A DNA stretch of 64,000 bases from GWE2-42-39 sp963668595. Its GTDB lineage: Bacteria > Bacteroidota > Bacteroidia > Bacteroidales > Prolixibacteraceae. The stretch is from positions 3,038,001 to 3,102,000 of the forward strand of contig OY764876.1 in the NCBI GenBank assembly GCA_963668595.1. The letters run 5' to 3'. This document shows, piece by piece, positions 41,915-50,501 of this stretch. Under the pieces are notes generated by a model. That model had not been told where the DNA came from, did no database searches, and saw only the letters and a program-made list of their open reading frames with translations. Positions within the stretch are counted from its first letter, which is position 1, and every line of letters begins with the position of its first letter. A program made the position numbers and the translations under genes.

Positions 41915-42687
41915 TGAAACCGATTCTCGAAATACGCGATTTGTCTGTCAGCTTCGATGGAACCCGGGTACTTGAAAAGGTACAGCTGGATGTTCGTGAA
42001 GGTGACTTTCTGGGAGTAATTGGCCCCAACGGAGGAGGAAAAACCACGTTACTGAAAGCTATCCTAGGACTGATTAAAGCCGATTCGGGCAGCATCCGTT
42101 TTCAGTTCAAAAATCCAGACAAGCATGCTATCGGCTACCTTCCTCAAATTAATCAGATCGACCGCAAATTTCCGATCACGGTTTTGGATGTAGTACGCTC
42201 CGGAAATACCAACCGAATTCATGGTTTTTCGTTCCGCAGAAACCCCGAAATCGACCGGGCAATGCAACTTCTGCACGAAACAGGAATCAGCAATATTGCT
42301 CACAAAGCCATCGGCGAATTATCAGGCGGACAAATGCAACGCGTATTTCTGTGCCGGGCACTAATGAGCGAACCGGAATTGCTCATTCTGGATGAACCCG
42401 ATACGTTTGTGGACAACAATTTTGAAAGCGAATTGTACGAAAAACTGCGCGAATTGAACAAGCGCATGTCCATTGTACTGGTTTCGCACGACGTGGGAAC
42501 GATTGCACAATATGTGAAAACCATTGCCTGCGTCAATCTGCATCTGCATTATCATCCGTCGAATAAAATATCGACGCAGCAACTCGCGGCTTACAATTGC
42601 CCACTGCAAATTATTACGCATGGCGAAATTCCGCATACCGTACTGAAAACTCATCAACACACGCACGAACATCCTCACGAATCATGA
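41914..42687 (+). CDS. znuC: Zinc/manganese ABC transporter ATP-binding protein
   Basis: 257 residues. Walker A is VIGPNGGGKTTLLKAILGL (about 34-52), the signature is GELSGGQMQRVFLCRAL, and Walker B is LLILDEPDTFVD. The C-terminus is histidine-rich (LKTHQHTHEHPHES), a tail often seen in zinc import ATPases. The ATG overlaps the znuA stop, and its own stop overlaps znuB by four bases. It energises import of the metal bound by ZnuA. Confidence 0.9.
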   Translation: MKPILEIRDLSVSFDGTRVLEKVQLDVREGDFLGVIGPNGGGKTTLLKAILGLIKADSGSIRFQFKNPDKHAIGYLPQINQIDRKFPITVLDVVRSGNTNRIHGFSFRRNPEIDRAMQLLHETGISNIAHKAIGELSGGQMQRVFLCRALMSEPELLILDEPDTFVDNNFESELYEKLRELNKRMSIVLVSHDVGTIAQYVKTIACVNLHLHYHPSNKISTQQLAAYNCPLQIITHGEIPHTVLKTHQHTHEHPHES

Positions 42688-43496
42688 ACGCACTGTTTGA
42701 ACTTTTTCAACTGAAATTTTTTGTGAATGCGGTACTCGCTGCACTGCTGGCAGGCATTTCGTGCGGCATTGTCGGAACGTATATTGTGGCCCGACGCAAA
42801 GTTTTTATTACCGGCGGAATTACTCATGCTTCGTTCGGAGGAATTGGCCTCGCTTATTTTCTGGGACTTTCGCCATTACTTGGAGCAAGTATTTTTGCCG
42901 TTCTTTCTGCTTTCGGCATTCAGTTTTTTAACCAGAAAGCTGAAGTACGCGAAGACTCCTCCATCGCCATCTGGTGGTCGCTGGGAATGGCGCTGGGAAT
43001 TATTTTCATCTACCTCACCCCCGGCTATGTTCCGAATCTGATGACTTATCTATTTGGGAGCATCCTCACGGTAACTCAGTCTGAAATCTGGTTTATGGTA
43101 GCACTCAATATTGTGCTGCTTGCTTTTTTCATGATTTTCTTCCGCACCATTCTGTACCTCTCGTACGACGAAGATTTTGCACGCACTTCGGGTATCCGTG
43201 TTACCTTGTTCAATTACCTGATGATGGCTTTGATTGCCCTGACGATTGTACTGAATATCCGCGTGGTAGGCATTATTCTGATTCTTTCGCTGCTAACCAT
43301 TCCGCAAGCCACAGCCAACCTGTTTACCAAGTCGTTTAAAACACTAATGCTACTTTCCACAGCAATTGCTTTTGTTGGAACTTTTGCTGGTTTACTGGTT
43401 TCGTATTGGGCTGATATTCCATCGGGAGCGGCCATTATTTTCACCCTGGTTATTATCTTCGGATTGGCCAAAGTGATTCGATTACTACGGAAATGA
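42684..43496 (+). CDS. znuB: Zinc/manganese ABC transporter permease
   Basis: 270 residues from ATG 42684, overlapping the znuC stop. A frame reading from 42597 runs through znuC and is rejected. Eight or nine hydrophobic helices fit the ABC-3 family; GISCGIVGTYIVARRKVFIT and GGITHASFGGIGLAYFLG near the N-terminus and LTIPQATANLFTKSFK are typical. It forms the membrane channel of the ZnuABC importer. Four bases of overlap couple it to the next small zinc-ribbon gene. Confidence 0.9.
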   Translation: MNALFELFQLKFFVNAVLAALLAGISCGIVGTYIVARRKVFITGGITHASFGGIGLAYFLGLSPLLGASIFAVLSAFGIQFFNQKAEVREDSSIAIWWSLGMALGIIFIYLTPGYVPNLMTYLFGSILTVTQSEIWFMVALNIVLLAFFMIFFRTILYLSYDEDFARTSGIRVTLFNYLMMALIALTIVLNIRVVGIILILSLLTIPQATANLFTKSFKTLMLLSTAIAFVGTFAGLLVSYWADIPSGAAIIFTLVIIFGLAKVIRLLRK

Positions 43497-43693
43497 ATAA
43501 AGGAAAAGAAATAATTCGCTGTTCGAATTGCGGTTTTCAGACGACAAGAGAAGACATTGACCGCACGTGCAGCAATTGTTTTGCCTGCACCGGTTGCGAA
43601 ATTTATATCTGCCCTCAATGTCGCGAAGAAATTGTTGTAAAACCAATCAAACCGATGTCTTCCGGAAGAAAAAAAGACGAACTATCTAGATAA
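43493..43693 (+). CDS. Small zinc-ribbon protein coupled to znuB
   Basis: 66 residues with four CxxC-like pairs: IRCSNCGFQT, RTCSNCFACTGCEIY and ICPQCREE. This suggests two zinc ribbons. The tail is basic (SSGRKKDELSR). It begins in the znuB stop codon (ATGA), so it is a genuine member of the metal-import operon. Its function is unknown; a metal-buffering or regulatory role is only a guess. Its last eight bases overlap the end of the opposite Hdr-like gene. Confidence 0.7.
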   Translation: MNKGKEIIRCSNCGFQTTREDIDRTCSNCFACTGCEIYICPQCREEIVVKPIKPMSSGRKKDELSR

Positions 43694-45518
43694 GCTCCAC
43701 TTCTTTTTTCTGAATTTTCTTTTCCGATTTTGCTTCAATTAATTGACTGGCGGTAATTTCGGCAATATCCATCACCTGAACGGGCGATTGTTTTGCCAAA
43801 CTGCGCTTACAAACCGGACAAGCTGTTGCCAGTACCTGCGTTCCCGGCACACAAAGCGACTGCACCACATGCCCGGCAATCGTGTCTTTCAGCGACTGAT
43901 CGGCCTGTGTATTGGCTAAACTTCCCCCACAGCACAGCCCATTTTCCCGTTCAAATCCGGTAGTCAGCAACACACCCGATTGCTGCAAAAGTCTTCGTGG
44001 AGCTTCGTAAATGCCCGAACCACGCCCCAACTCACAAGGATCGTGATATACCATTTGCAGCTTTTCATTTTTTATACTGATTTTGCCCGCCTCACTCAAC
44101 TGCTGCAAATATTCGCTGTGATGCACGACCGGAATCGGCAGTTCATAATTTTCGCGGAACATTTTATAGCAGATGGGACACGATGTTACCAATTGACTGG
44201 CTCCTGATTTTCGGATTATTTCGAGGTTGATCTCCGCCATGCGCTTTGCAGCTTCGGTATTGCCCGACAAAAACATGGGCCGCCCGCAACATACACTTCC
44301 GGAGTCTTCGTTCATCACCCAAAAATCTTCTCCTGCCTGCTGCATAATTTTCACCATCGATTTTTCAATCCCCGGCGTGAGCGACGACATGCATCCCGGG
44401 AAATAGATTGTTTTTGAAACGCGACGCTCCTTTTCCTTCTCAAAAAATGAAAAATCATTTTGGTTGAAACGGGCAAACTGTTCGCGATACATGCGTTTTT
44501 GCAGGGTCAGATCAATGCCTACCGGACAAGCTTGTGTGCAACGACCACAGAGCAGACAATTATTCAAGTTTTCTTCAGTAAGCGTATTGTTTCGGATGTC
44601 GCGGGTAAAATTCACTCCCTGCACCGTGCTCACATTGGCCTGCGTTTTCATCTGGCACACATCAATGCACACCCCACAACGCGAACACGAATAAATCTCA
44701 AAATTGGTCAAACCCTGATTTACTTCACGTTTGCTGGCTCCCCAGTGTTTCAGAAAAATATACACCGCTTCGGTTGGAATATGCATATAGCGCGAATACG
44801 GCAGCAACACAAAAAAACCACCCAAAGCAAGTGAATATAACCACCAGACGGGCATCTGAAGTTGCTCAACCGGAAGAAACGAAGCCAGTAATTGTCCGGT
44901 TTGCCCAGTCAGAAAACTGTAACCGTTGCTTCCCGAAGCCAGACTTTCAGCCAGGTAACGTGCCGGAAAAATCATCCAAAGAAACGCCAATGCCCACTTA
45001 TCAATCGGTTTGTGTTGCGTGGTATGCGTCATTCCCAGTGTTTTACTCCGGAAACGTTTTATAAGCGCCAATACCAGCCCACTGAGCACAAACAGCAACA
45101 ACAAATCCATCAGAAATGAATACACTGTGGAATAAGGAAATTTATCGAGTGGAGACACAAAATACTTAAAAAAAATGGCCACATAGGGACGTGCAGTAAT
45201 TTTCCCCGAGTAGGAAATTACTTCGAACTTGCCCACCAAAATCAGCAAAAACCAGCCTAATGCAAAACACATGTGCATGTAACCGAGCATGAAGTTTTTG
45301 CGAAACAATTTGCGGTGCAACAAGCTTTCAGCAAAAACTTCAATACTCGCTTTTATTGTTTTGGTTGAAAATACATTCTTTCCGATGACCATCAGCTCAG
45401 CCCGGTCAATTTGCCTGATCCAGTTGATAAACTGCACGGCCAGCCATCCCAAAAGGAAAGCCATCCCAATCAAAAAAGGAAGCACAAAAAGCGGGAAACT
45501 ATGTGTTGGCAAAGTCAT
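43686..45518 (-). CDS. Membrane Hdr-type protein: cytochrome-b-like segment, dicluster ferredoxin and two CCG domains
   Basis: 610 residues. The first about 260 residues contain five or six hydrophobic helices like NarI/HdrE/QmoC. Next comes a dicluster ferredoxin part, CSRCGVCIDVCQM and CLLCGRCTQACPVGID (about 285-350). Two CCG domains follow: PGCMSSLTPGIEKSMVKIM with SVCCGRPMF and SCPICYKMF, then HDPCELGRGSGIYEAPRRLL with GLCCGGS and ACPVCKRSL. The layout is a fusion of HdrE- and HdrD-like modules. It probably exchanges electrons with the menaquinone pool. It overlaps the preceding ferredoxin gene by four bases. Confidence 0.85.
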   Translation of the reverse strand: MTLPTHSFPLFVLPFLIGMAFLLGWLAVQFINWIRQIDRAELMVIGKNVFSTKTIKASIEVFAESLLHRKLFRKNFMLGYMHMCFALGWFLLILVGKFEVISYSGKITARPYVAIFFKYFVSPLDKFPYSTVYSFLMDLLLLFVLSGLVLALIKRFRSKTLGMTHTTQHKPIDKWALAFLWMIFPARYLAESLASGSNGYSFLTGQTGQLLASFLPVEQLQMPVWWLYSLALGGFFVLLPYSRYMHIPTEAVYIFLKHWGASKREVNQGLTNFEIYSCSRCGVCIDVCQMKTQANVSTVQGVNFTRDIRNNTLTEENLNNCLLCGRCTQACPVGIDLTLQKRMYREQFARFNQNDFSFFEKEKERRVSKTIYFPGCMSSLTPGIEKSMVKIMQQAGEDFWVMNEDSGSVCCGRPMFLSGNTEAAKRMAEINLEIIRKSGASQLVTSCPICYKMFRENYELPIPVVHHSEYLQQLSEAGKISIKNEKLQMVYHDPCELGRGSGIYEAPRRLLQQSGVLLTTGFERENGLCCGGSLANTQADQSLKDTIAGHVVQSLCVPGTQVLATACPVCKRSLAKQSPVQVMDIAEITASQLIEAKSEKKIQKKEVELI

Positions 45519-45841
45519 GATTCAATATGTTTTCGCATCAAACTGATTACTTGTCGGATATTCACGCCCCGCGGACAAACCATACTGCATTTTCCGCAAA
45601 ACATACATTTTTTCAAATCATCGAGCAGTCGCTGACTTTCGCCACGACGAAAACGCGTATGTGTTCGCCGGATATTCAATCCAGACGAGGCAACAGTGCA
45701 ACTCCCCGTGCAGCTTCCACAGCCAATGCAGCGAAGCAAACTGGGCTCCTGCTCTGTCAAAAGGGCAATCAGGCGATTATCCACCTTATCCCAGTCCGTT
45801 TCGCGGCTTTTTAATATGCTGTATCCGAATGATTGTTTCAT
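45515..45841 (-). CDS. 4Fe-4S dicluster ferredoxin, HdrC-like
   Basis: 108 residues with two cluster motifs: LRCIGCGSCTGSCTVAS (about 37-53) and KKCMFCGKCSMVCPRGVNIR (about 77-96). It would pass electrons between the flavoprotein and the membrane CCG protein. Its ATG overlaps the flavoprotein stop by one base and its stop overlaps the membrane gene start by four, so the stoichiometry is probably fixed by coupling. Confidence 0.87.
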   Translation of the reverse strand: MKQSFGYSILKSRETDWDKVDNRLIALLTEQEPSLLRCIGCGSCTGSCTVASSGLNIRRTHTRFRRGESQRLLDDLKKCMFCGKCSMVCPRGVNIRQVISLMRKHIES

Positions 45842-46866
45842 TATTTTTCCGAATTACTGCATAAATATTCGTGCAAGGCCAGGGCTGCTGCTTTGCCATC
45901 CTGAATGGCTTCCAATACCGTAGAGGGTCCTTTGCAAGCACCTGCCAACATTACATTGGGTAACGAGCTACTATTTTCGTTGATAAAATTTTCAGCATAC
46001 GGCTGAAATCCATCGTCATTTTTTCCATTTTCTGCGGAAAGAAAATTCACCGGCTGGCCTTCCATTCCAACCATCAGCACCACCCGATCAAGGGTCATTT
46101 TCAATGGCGTCCCGGTCAGAGTATCTTCCGTTTTCAGGCGGATGCGACCTTCCTGGTCTTCGGCCAACTCAGACACCCTTCCTCGGATAAAATTGACTTT
46201 CCATTTCATCTGTGCTTCACGGTACAACTCCTCGTAGCCCTTGCCGAACAAACGCAAATCCATGTAAAAATTGAATATCTCCGCCTTTGGAAAAAGTTTT
46301 TTCAGTTCGATGGCTTGTTTCACGGCACAAATGCAACACACTTTCGAGCAGTAATTGTTGCCCGCTTTTTCGTCGCGCGATCCCACACAGTGAATGATAC
46401 CAATCCGGCGGATTTCCTCTTCCGGCGAAGCAAGCTGTTCTCCACGAGCCAATCGTTCTTCCACCTCTGCCGATGTCAGCACATTACGATACAAACCATA
46501 CCCGTATTCTTCCTTGCGCCGGGCATCGAATACACGAAATCCGCTGGCCCACACGGCGCCTTTGGCTGAGATCTTTTCTCCCGATGTTGTTTCAATCTGC
46601 AACAATTCTTTTTCGCTGCGGATTGCACAAATTTCTGATTGAGTCCGTATTTCGGGCAACGATGACAGCAACTCATCTTTTAAATCCGAAGCATTCACAA
46701 AGCCTGGAAACAGTTGATGCCAACGACTCAGTTTCCCTCCCGGTAATGCTTCTTTTTCCAGCACAATCGGGCGATGTCCCAATTTCAACAAAGTATTGGC
46801 AGCCGCTAATCCGGCAGGGCCAGCGCCCACCACTACCAAAGGCAATTCCGTTGATGACAGATTCAT
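45841..46866 (-). CDS. FAD-dependent oxidoreductase, HdrA/QmoA-like (short form)
   Basis: 341 residues from ATG 46866 (MNLSSTELPLVVVGAGPAGL). The Rossmann FAD motif is VVVGAGPAGLAAANTLLKLG. HCVGSRDEKAGNNYCSKVCC with ICAVKQAIELKK is the signature of HdrA/Qmo flavoproteins. The C-terminal ADxD region NVMLAGACKGPSTVLEAIQD binds FAD. It lacks the extra ferredoxin domains of methanogen HdrA, being half its size, and resembles QmoA-type subunits. It should be the flavin centre of the complex. Confidence 0.85.
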   Translation of the reverse strand: MNLSSTELPLVVVGAGPAGLAAANTLLKLGHRPIVLEKEALPGGKLSRWHQLFPGFVNASDLKDELLSSLPEIRTQSEICAIRSEKELLQIETTSGEKISAKGAVWASGFRVFDARRKEEYGYGLYRNVLTSAEVEERLARGEQLASPEEEIRRIGIIHCVGSRDEKAGNNYCSKVCCICAVKQAIELKKLFPKAEIFNFYMDLRLFGKGYEELYREAQMKWKVNFIRGRVSELAEDQEGRIRLKTEDTLTGTPLKMTLDRVVLMVGMEGQPVNFLSAENGKNDDGFQPYAENFINENSSSLPNVMLAGACKGPSTVLEAIQDGKAAALALHEYLCSNSEK

Positions 46867-46876
46867 AAACAATATA

Positions 46877-47917
46877 TTATCCGTGTAAAGTCAGTAAAGT
46901 CTTCTTTCTTTTTATATTGAATTTCGCTTCCCGATCGTAGCGAATGCCCAATTTCTGCAACAGTGGTTCGCAGTCGGTTTGATGCATCTGCATGCCCAGC
47001 TCCCAGGGATCAATACCCAATACCAGTCCCGCCATTTCTTCATAGGTAAGTACCGGAATTCCCTGTCCGTTGCCACCAAACCATTCGTTATTCAGTTCGC
47101 CAATGGTATATTGCCATCGATCGAGAAACATGGCGCATCCCGGACAGTTAGCCACAATAAAATCGGGTTTGTACGGTGCCATCGATTCGAATTTCCGATA
47201 TGAATTGGCTACGCTGTAACCGCGGTTGGCTTTCACCAGATATTGCCGGAAACCAAAGCCACAGCAATGGCGGCGTTCAGGATAATCGACCGACTGGCCT
47301 CCCCAGGCCGAAACCATGCCCGACAAAACCACGGGAAATTCGGCTCCACCAATTCCTTTGGTCGGAAAGATCTTCGCATAATGGCAGCCAATATGATCCA
47401 CCACCCGAAGCGGTTCGCCCGTTTCGTGATTTACCAGTCGGTGTTTTGCCATGGCTGCAATTTCATTTCTGTAATGATAAACAATGTCCGACGCATGCAT
47501 GATGGCCTGCGGTTTTTCAAATTCGCGACGGGTCGATTTCCACAACATTTCACGCACCTGTGCCTCTTTTTCAGGATGATGTTCCCATGTTTCCATCACT
47601 TCGTTGTACAAGCCAAATGAAGTCACACACGAAGGAACGAGGCTTTTATAGCCCGCTTCGGTCATCAGCGCAAAATGACGGGCAATTACCGTCATGATGG
47701 TTTCAAACGGAATAATATCGGAATGATAAGCAATGCCTGTACAAGTAGTGTGCTTCGGGTCATCAAAAATATCTTTGCCCAGCATATCGCCGGTCAGTTT
47801 CAGAAAAAAACGTTCGGATCCCGGAAAAAAGTTTTGCCGGATGCAACTGCGTGCATAATAATAATGATCGTCGGGAATTTCCTGGTTATATTGCTTCCAG
47901 TTGTGTGCTACAGACAT
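46877..47917 (-). CDS. CCG-domain protein, HdrB-like
   Basis: 346 residues. Cysteine-rich motifs of the HdrB type: YARSCIRQNFFPGSERFFLK, TTCTGIAYHSDIIPFETIMT, PSCVTSFGLYNEVM, HIGCHYAKIF, RRHCCGFGFRQY and NCPGCAMFLDRWQY. In methanogens such CCG sites hold noncubane 4Fe-4S clusters that cleave disulfides. The start at 47917 is two bases after the upstream stop. The natural disulfide or thiol substrate in this bacterium is unknown. Confidence 0.85.
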   Translation of the reverse strand: MSVAHNWKQYNQEIPDDHYYYARSCIRQNFFPGSERFFLKLTGDMLGKDIFDDPKHTTCTGIAYHSDIIPFETIMTVIARHFALMTEAGYKSLVPSCVTSFGLYNEVMETWEHHPEKEAQVREMLWKSTRREFEKPQAIMHASDIVYHYRNEIAAMAKHRLVNHETGEPLRVVDHIGCHYAKIFPTKGIGGAEFPVVLSGMVSAWGGQSVDYPERRHCCGFGFRQYLVKANRGYSVANSYRKFESMAPYKPDFIVANCPGCAMFLDRWQYTIGELNNEWFGGNGQGIPVLTYEEMAGLVLGIDPWELGMQMHQTDCEPLLQKLGIRYDREAKFNIKRKKTLLTLHG

Positions 47918-47919
47918 GG

Positions 47920-48630
47920 CTATTCGTTTGAGTTGGTCAGTGAATTGGTCGAGTAAACATGGTAGAAATATTCATTGTCGGCATCGTCGTGAATATCCAG
48001 ATTCATTTCTGCTGCCTTTGTTTCTGAATGTTTCTGGATGTCCTGGTACATTTCCGTTGCTCCGGTTTCATCAAAAATACGCTGCAATTCATCCAGCGTT
48101 TCCCGGTCAATCCGGCGCAAAGTGCCTGCTCCTGGCTTATTATAATTTGCCCCCATTCGTTCGTACACCTCATCAGCATGTCCGGTTACCCATTCCCATA
48201 CCGGCCCCTGCTCCGGATGAGCCGAGGCATCTACCCGTTCGGGATGAATACAGTACCCGAGCTCCAGAATATTCCGGCCAACCGTTTGTTTTATGGCAAA
48301 CTGCTGCCGTCCTTTTTCCGACTCAGTAAAATAGCCCAACTGCTGACTGATTTTCCGAAGTGCCTGAATAATGTAGGCGGGAGTATTTCCACGCGGACAG
48401 CGCGTTTTACACGACAAACACTGCCCGCAATACCAGATGGTTTCGCTTTTCAGCAATGAAAGAATGGTTTGCTCATCGCGGCTTTGTACCTGATTGCAAA
48501 TGATTCGCGGATCGTAATCGTAAAACTGCGAGGCAGGACAAATGGCAGTGCAAACACCGCAATTCATGCAGGCATTCAGGCCATCCTGCAAACGAATATC
48601 TTCTGCAAGTAACTCGTACAGACTTCCCAT
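47920..48630 (-). CDS. 4Fe-4S protein, HdrC-like, first gene of the Hdr-like operon
   Basis: 236 residues from ATG 48630 (MGSLYELLAEDIRLQDGLNA). A TTG frame from 48672 lies upstream of the apparent promoter and is rejected. Two cluster motifs are visible, NACMNCGVCTAICPASQF (about 19-36) and IWYCGQCLSCKTRCPRG (about 67-83). The rest is helical (GRQQFAIKQTVGRNILELGY). The C-terminal tail is acidic. HdrC bridges electrons to the CCG subunit HdrB, here encoded directly downstream. Confidence 0.85.
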   Translation of the reverse strand: MGSLYELLAEDIRLQDGLNACMNCGVCTAICPASQFYDYDPRIICNQVQSRDEQTILSLLKSETIWYCGQCLSCKTRCPRGNTPAYIIQALRKISQQLGYFTESEKGRQQFAIKQTVGRNILELGYCIHPERVDASAHPEQGPVWEWVTGHADEVYERMGANYNKPGAGTLRRIDRETLDELQRIFDETGATEMYQDIQKHSETKAAEMNLDIHDDADNEYFYHVYSTNSLTNSNE

Positions 48631-48651
48631 GTCAATTTTTGGTTTCTGTAC

Positions 48652-48681
48652 CAAAATTAGAACATCGTGCAACTGTGCAAA
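48652..48681 (-). promoter_or_regulatory. Candidate promoter of the Hdr-like operon
   Basis: On the minus strand a TTTG -33 element (48681-48678) is followed after 18 bases by TAATTTTG (48659-48652), close to the Bacteroidota TTTG-N19-TAnnTTTG consensus. The transcript would start about 15 bases before the ATG at 48630. Confidence 0.55.
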
Positions 48682-48755
48682 AGACTACAAAAACGTATTT
48701 TGTGGGGGTATTTCTACTTATTCAGCATGTATTTTACTGAAATATTGAAAGATAG

Positions 48756-50213
48756 CTACAGTTCTTTTCGCAAACGAGCTACCGGAATCCCCAGCTGCTC
48801 ACGGTATTTGGCTACCGTACGACGGGCAACAATGTATGATTTCTCTTTCAGGATGAGAGCCAGTTTTTCGTCGGTTACCGGTTTGCGTTTGTCCTCGTTA
48901 GCAATGCATTCCTGCAAAATCTTTTTAATCTCGCGGGTCGAAACTTCCTCTCCGGTATCAGTTTGCATGGCTTCAGAAAAGAAATATTTCAGTGGGAAAA
49001 TTCCAAAATGGGTTTGAATATATTTGCTGTTCGACACGCGCGAAATAGTTGAAATATCGAGTCCGGTACGATCGGCAATATCTTTCAGAATCATTGGTTT
49101 CAGCTTGGTTTCGTCGCCTTCCATAAAATATTCTTTCTGGAAATCGACGATCTCGCTCATTGTAATCAACAGAGTATGATGTCTTTGCTGCAATGCATCG
49201 ATAAACCATTTGGCCGAATCGAGTTTTTGTTTCACAAACATCATGGCTTCTTTCTGCGATCGGGGAGCCGCTTTTTTATTATCGGCGTATTTTCGCAGCA
49301 TGTTCATGTATGTGCTGTTCAACTTCAGATCGGGCACATTTTTCTGATTTAAACTCAACTCCAATTCCCCGTCGTTATTATCCAAAATGAAATCAGGAGT
49401 AATTACCTGGTTCATCTTACTGAGCGGATTGCTGTACGAGCTACCCGGCTTCGGATTCAGCTTCAGTATTTCATCGATCGCAGCTTTCAGCTCTTCCTCC
49501 GAAATGTCGAATTTGCGAATAATTTTATCGTAGTGCTTGCGTGTAAATTCTTCGAAGTTTTCTTTAATGATTTTTGCAGCCAGACAGGTTGAATTTTTGC
49601 CTCGTTTACGCTGAATCTGCAACCACAAATTTTCCTGCAAATCGCGCGCACCAACACCCGGCGGATCGAATTCCTGAATCACATCCAAAATATCAGCCAG
49701 TTCCGATTCTGAAATGTCCAAATTCAGAGCAAAAGCCAGATCGTCGCTGATTGACATCAGATCGCGGCGCAAATAACCATCCTCATCGATATTTCCAATG
49801 ACGTATTCGGCAATTTTGCGCTGATCCTCCGTCAAATCGGTAAGTCCCAGCTGTTCATGCAAAAATTCGTGAAAACTAATTCCCGTAGAAAAAGGAATAT
49901 CCGTGACTTTATCGTCGGGCGAATAATTGTTTACATTGAGGCGGTAAGTCGGAATTTCGTCGTCTTCAATATAATCTTCAAGCGAAAACTCATCATCGCT
50001 GCCATCGTTTCCCGGCTCATCATTTTCAGGTGCACTATCATCCACATCAGGAGAATCGGATGCCATTTCAAGTACCGGATTTTCTTCCAGTTCCTTTTTA
50101 ATGCGTTGTTCCAATTGAATAGCAGGTATCTCAAGTAACTTGATTACCTGTATTTGCTGAGGAGACAACTTCTGCAACAATTTCTGCTGTAAACTTAGTT
50201 TCTGTTCTGGCAT
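48756..50213 (-). CDS. rpoN: RNA polymerase sigma-54 factor
   Basis: 485 residues from ATG 50213 (MPEQKLSLQQKLLQKLSPQQ); a TTG six codons upstream is less likely. Region I is glutamine- and leucine-rich (QIQVIKLLEIPAIQLEQRIK), followed by an acidic linker (DVDDSAPENDEPGNDGSDDE). The core-binding region and the C-terminal RpoN box ARRTVAKYREQLGIP are intact. Sigma-54 needs enhancer-binding ATPases; none is encoded in the window. Bacteroidota often keep one rpoN. Confidence 0.95.
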   Translation of the reverse strand: MPEQKLSLQQKLLQKLSPQQIQVIKLLEIPAIQLEQRIKKELEENPVLEMASDSPDVDDSAPENDEPGNDGSDDEFSLEDYIEDDEIPTYRLNVNNYSPDDKVTDIPFSTGISFHEFLHEQLGLTDLTEDQRKIAEYVIGNIDEDGYLRRDLMSISDDLAFALNLDISESELADILDVIQEFDPPGVGARDLQENLWLQIQRKRGKNSTCLAAKIIKENFEEFTRKHYDKIIRKFDISEEELKAAIDEILKLNPKPGSSYSNPLSKMNQVITPDFILDNNDGELELSLNQKNVPDLKLNSTYMNMLRKYADNKKAAPRSQKEAMMFVKQKLDSAKWFIDALQQRHHTLLITMSEIVDFQKEYFMEGDETKLKPMILKDIADRTGLDISTISRVSNSKYIQTHFGIFPLKYFFSEAMQTDTGEEVSTREIKKILQECIANEDKRKPVTDEKLALILKEKSYIVARRTVAKYREQLGIPVARLRKEL

Positions 50214-50228
50214 AGAAAACAAATTTCT

Positions 50229-50236
50229 CAAAAATA
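50229..50236 (-). promoter_or_regulatory. Candidate -7 box of rpoN
   Basis: TATTTTTG on the minus strand fits TAnnTTTG, about 16 bases before the rpoN ATG. Confidence 0.35.
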
Positions 50237-50310
50237 TACTTTTTATACGAAACCTTGACGACTCTGTTTTAAAAAGAATGCAACAAATAGTCGCAGTTGA
50301 CAGTCACAGT

Positions 50311-50326
50311 CCCGATAGCTATCGGG
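50311..50326. repeat. 16-bp palindrome, copy 3 (intergenic)
   Basis: CCCGATAGCTATCGGG, identical to the hairpins in both cobalamin riboswitches, here between rpoN and asnS with no riboswitch around it. Flanks (ACAGT before, AGCAGT after) partly resemble those in the riboswitches (CACTGT before). Confidence 0.85.
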
Positions 50327-50437
50327 AGCAGTAACAATGGGCAGAGCGTTACAAGCCAACAGAAGGCAAGAAGGGGCAAGAAGGTAATTGCAGCGAACAT
50401 ATGCCATTCGGTAAATCGAAAATAACTTCTGCCGGAA

Positions 50438-50473
50438 TAAAAACATCCTGCCCCGGGAGACCGAAGCAGGATG
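50438..50473 (-). terminator. Intrinsic terminator of asnS
   Basis: On the minus strand CATCCTGC pairs with GCAGGATG around a GC-rich loop, followed by TTTTTATT. It lies 29 bases after the asnS stop. Confidence 0.8.
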
Positions 50474-50501
50474 TCGCTGTTGATTTTATTCAATATATCG
50501 A

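Noticed and set aside
42597..42683. Longer start of znuB
   Set aside because: It runs through znuC in another frame; the ATG at 42684 overlaps the znuC stop in the usual coupled way.
43686..48630. Classical methanogen heterodisulfide reductase
   Set aside because: The flavoprotein is a short QmoA-like form and the organism is a bacterium; only the modules are shared, so the substrate cannot be assumed.
48631..48672. Longer start of the HdrC-like gene from a TTG
   Set aside because: The added codons overlap the apparent -33/-7 promoter and the ATG at 48630 begins the conserved part.
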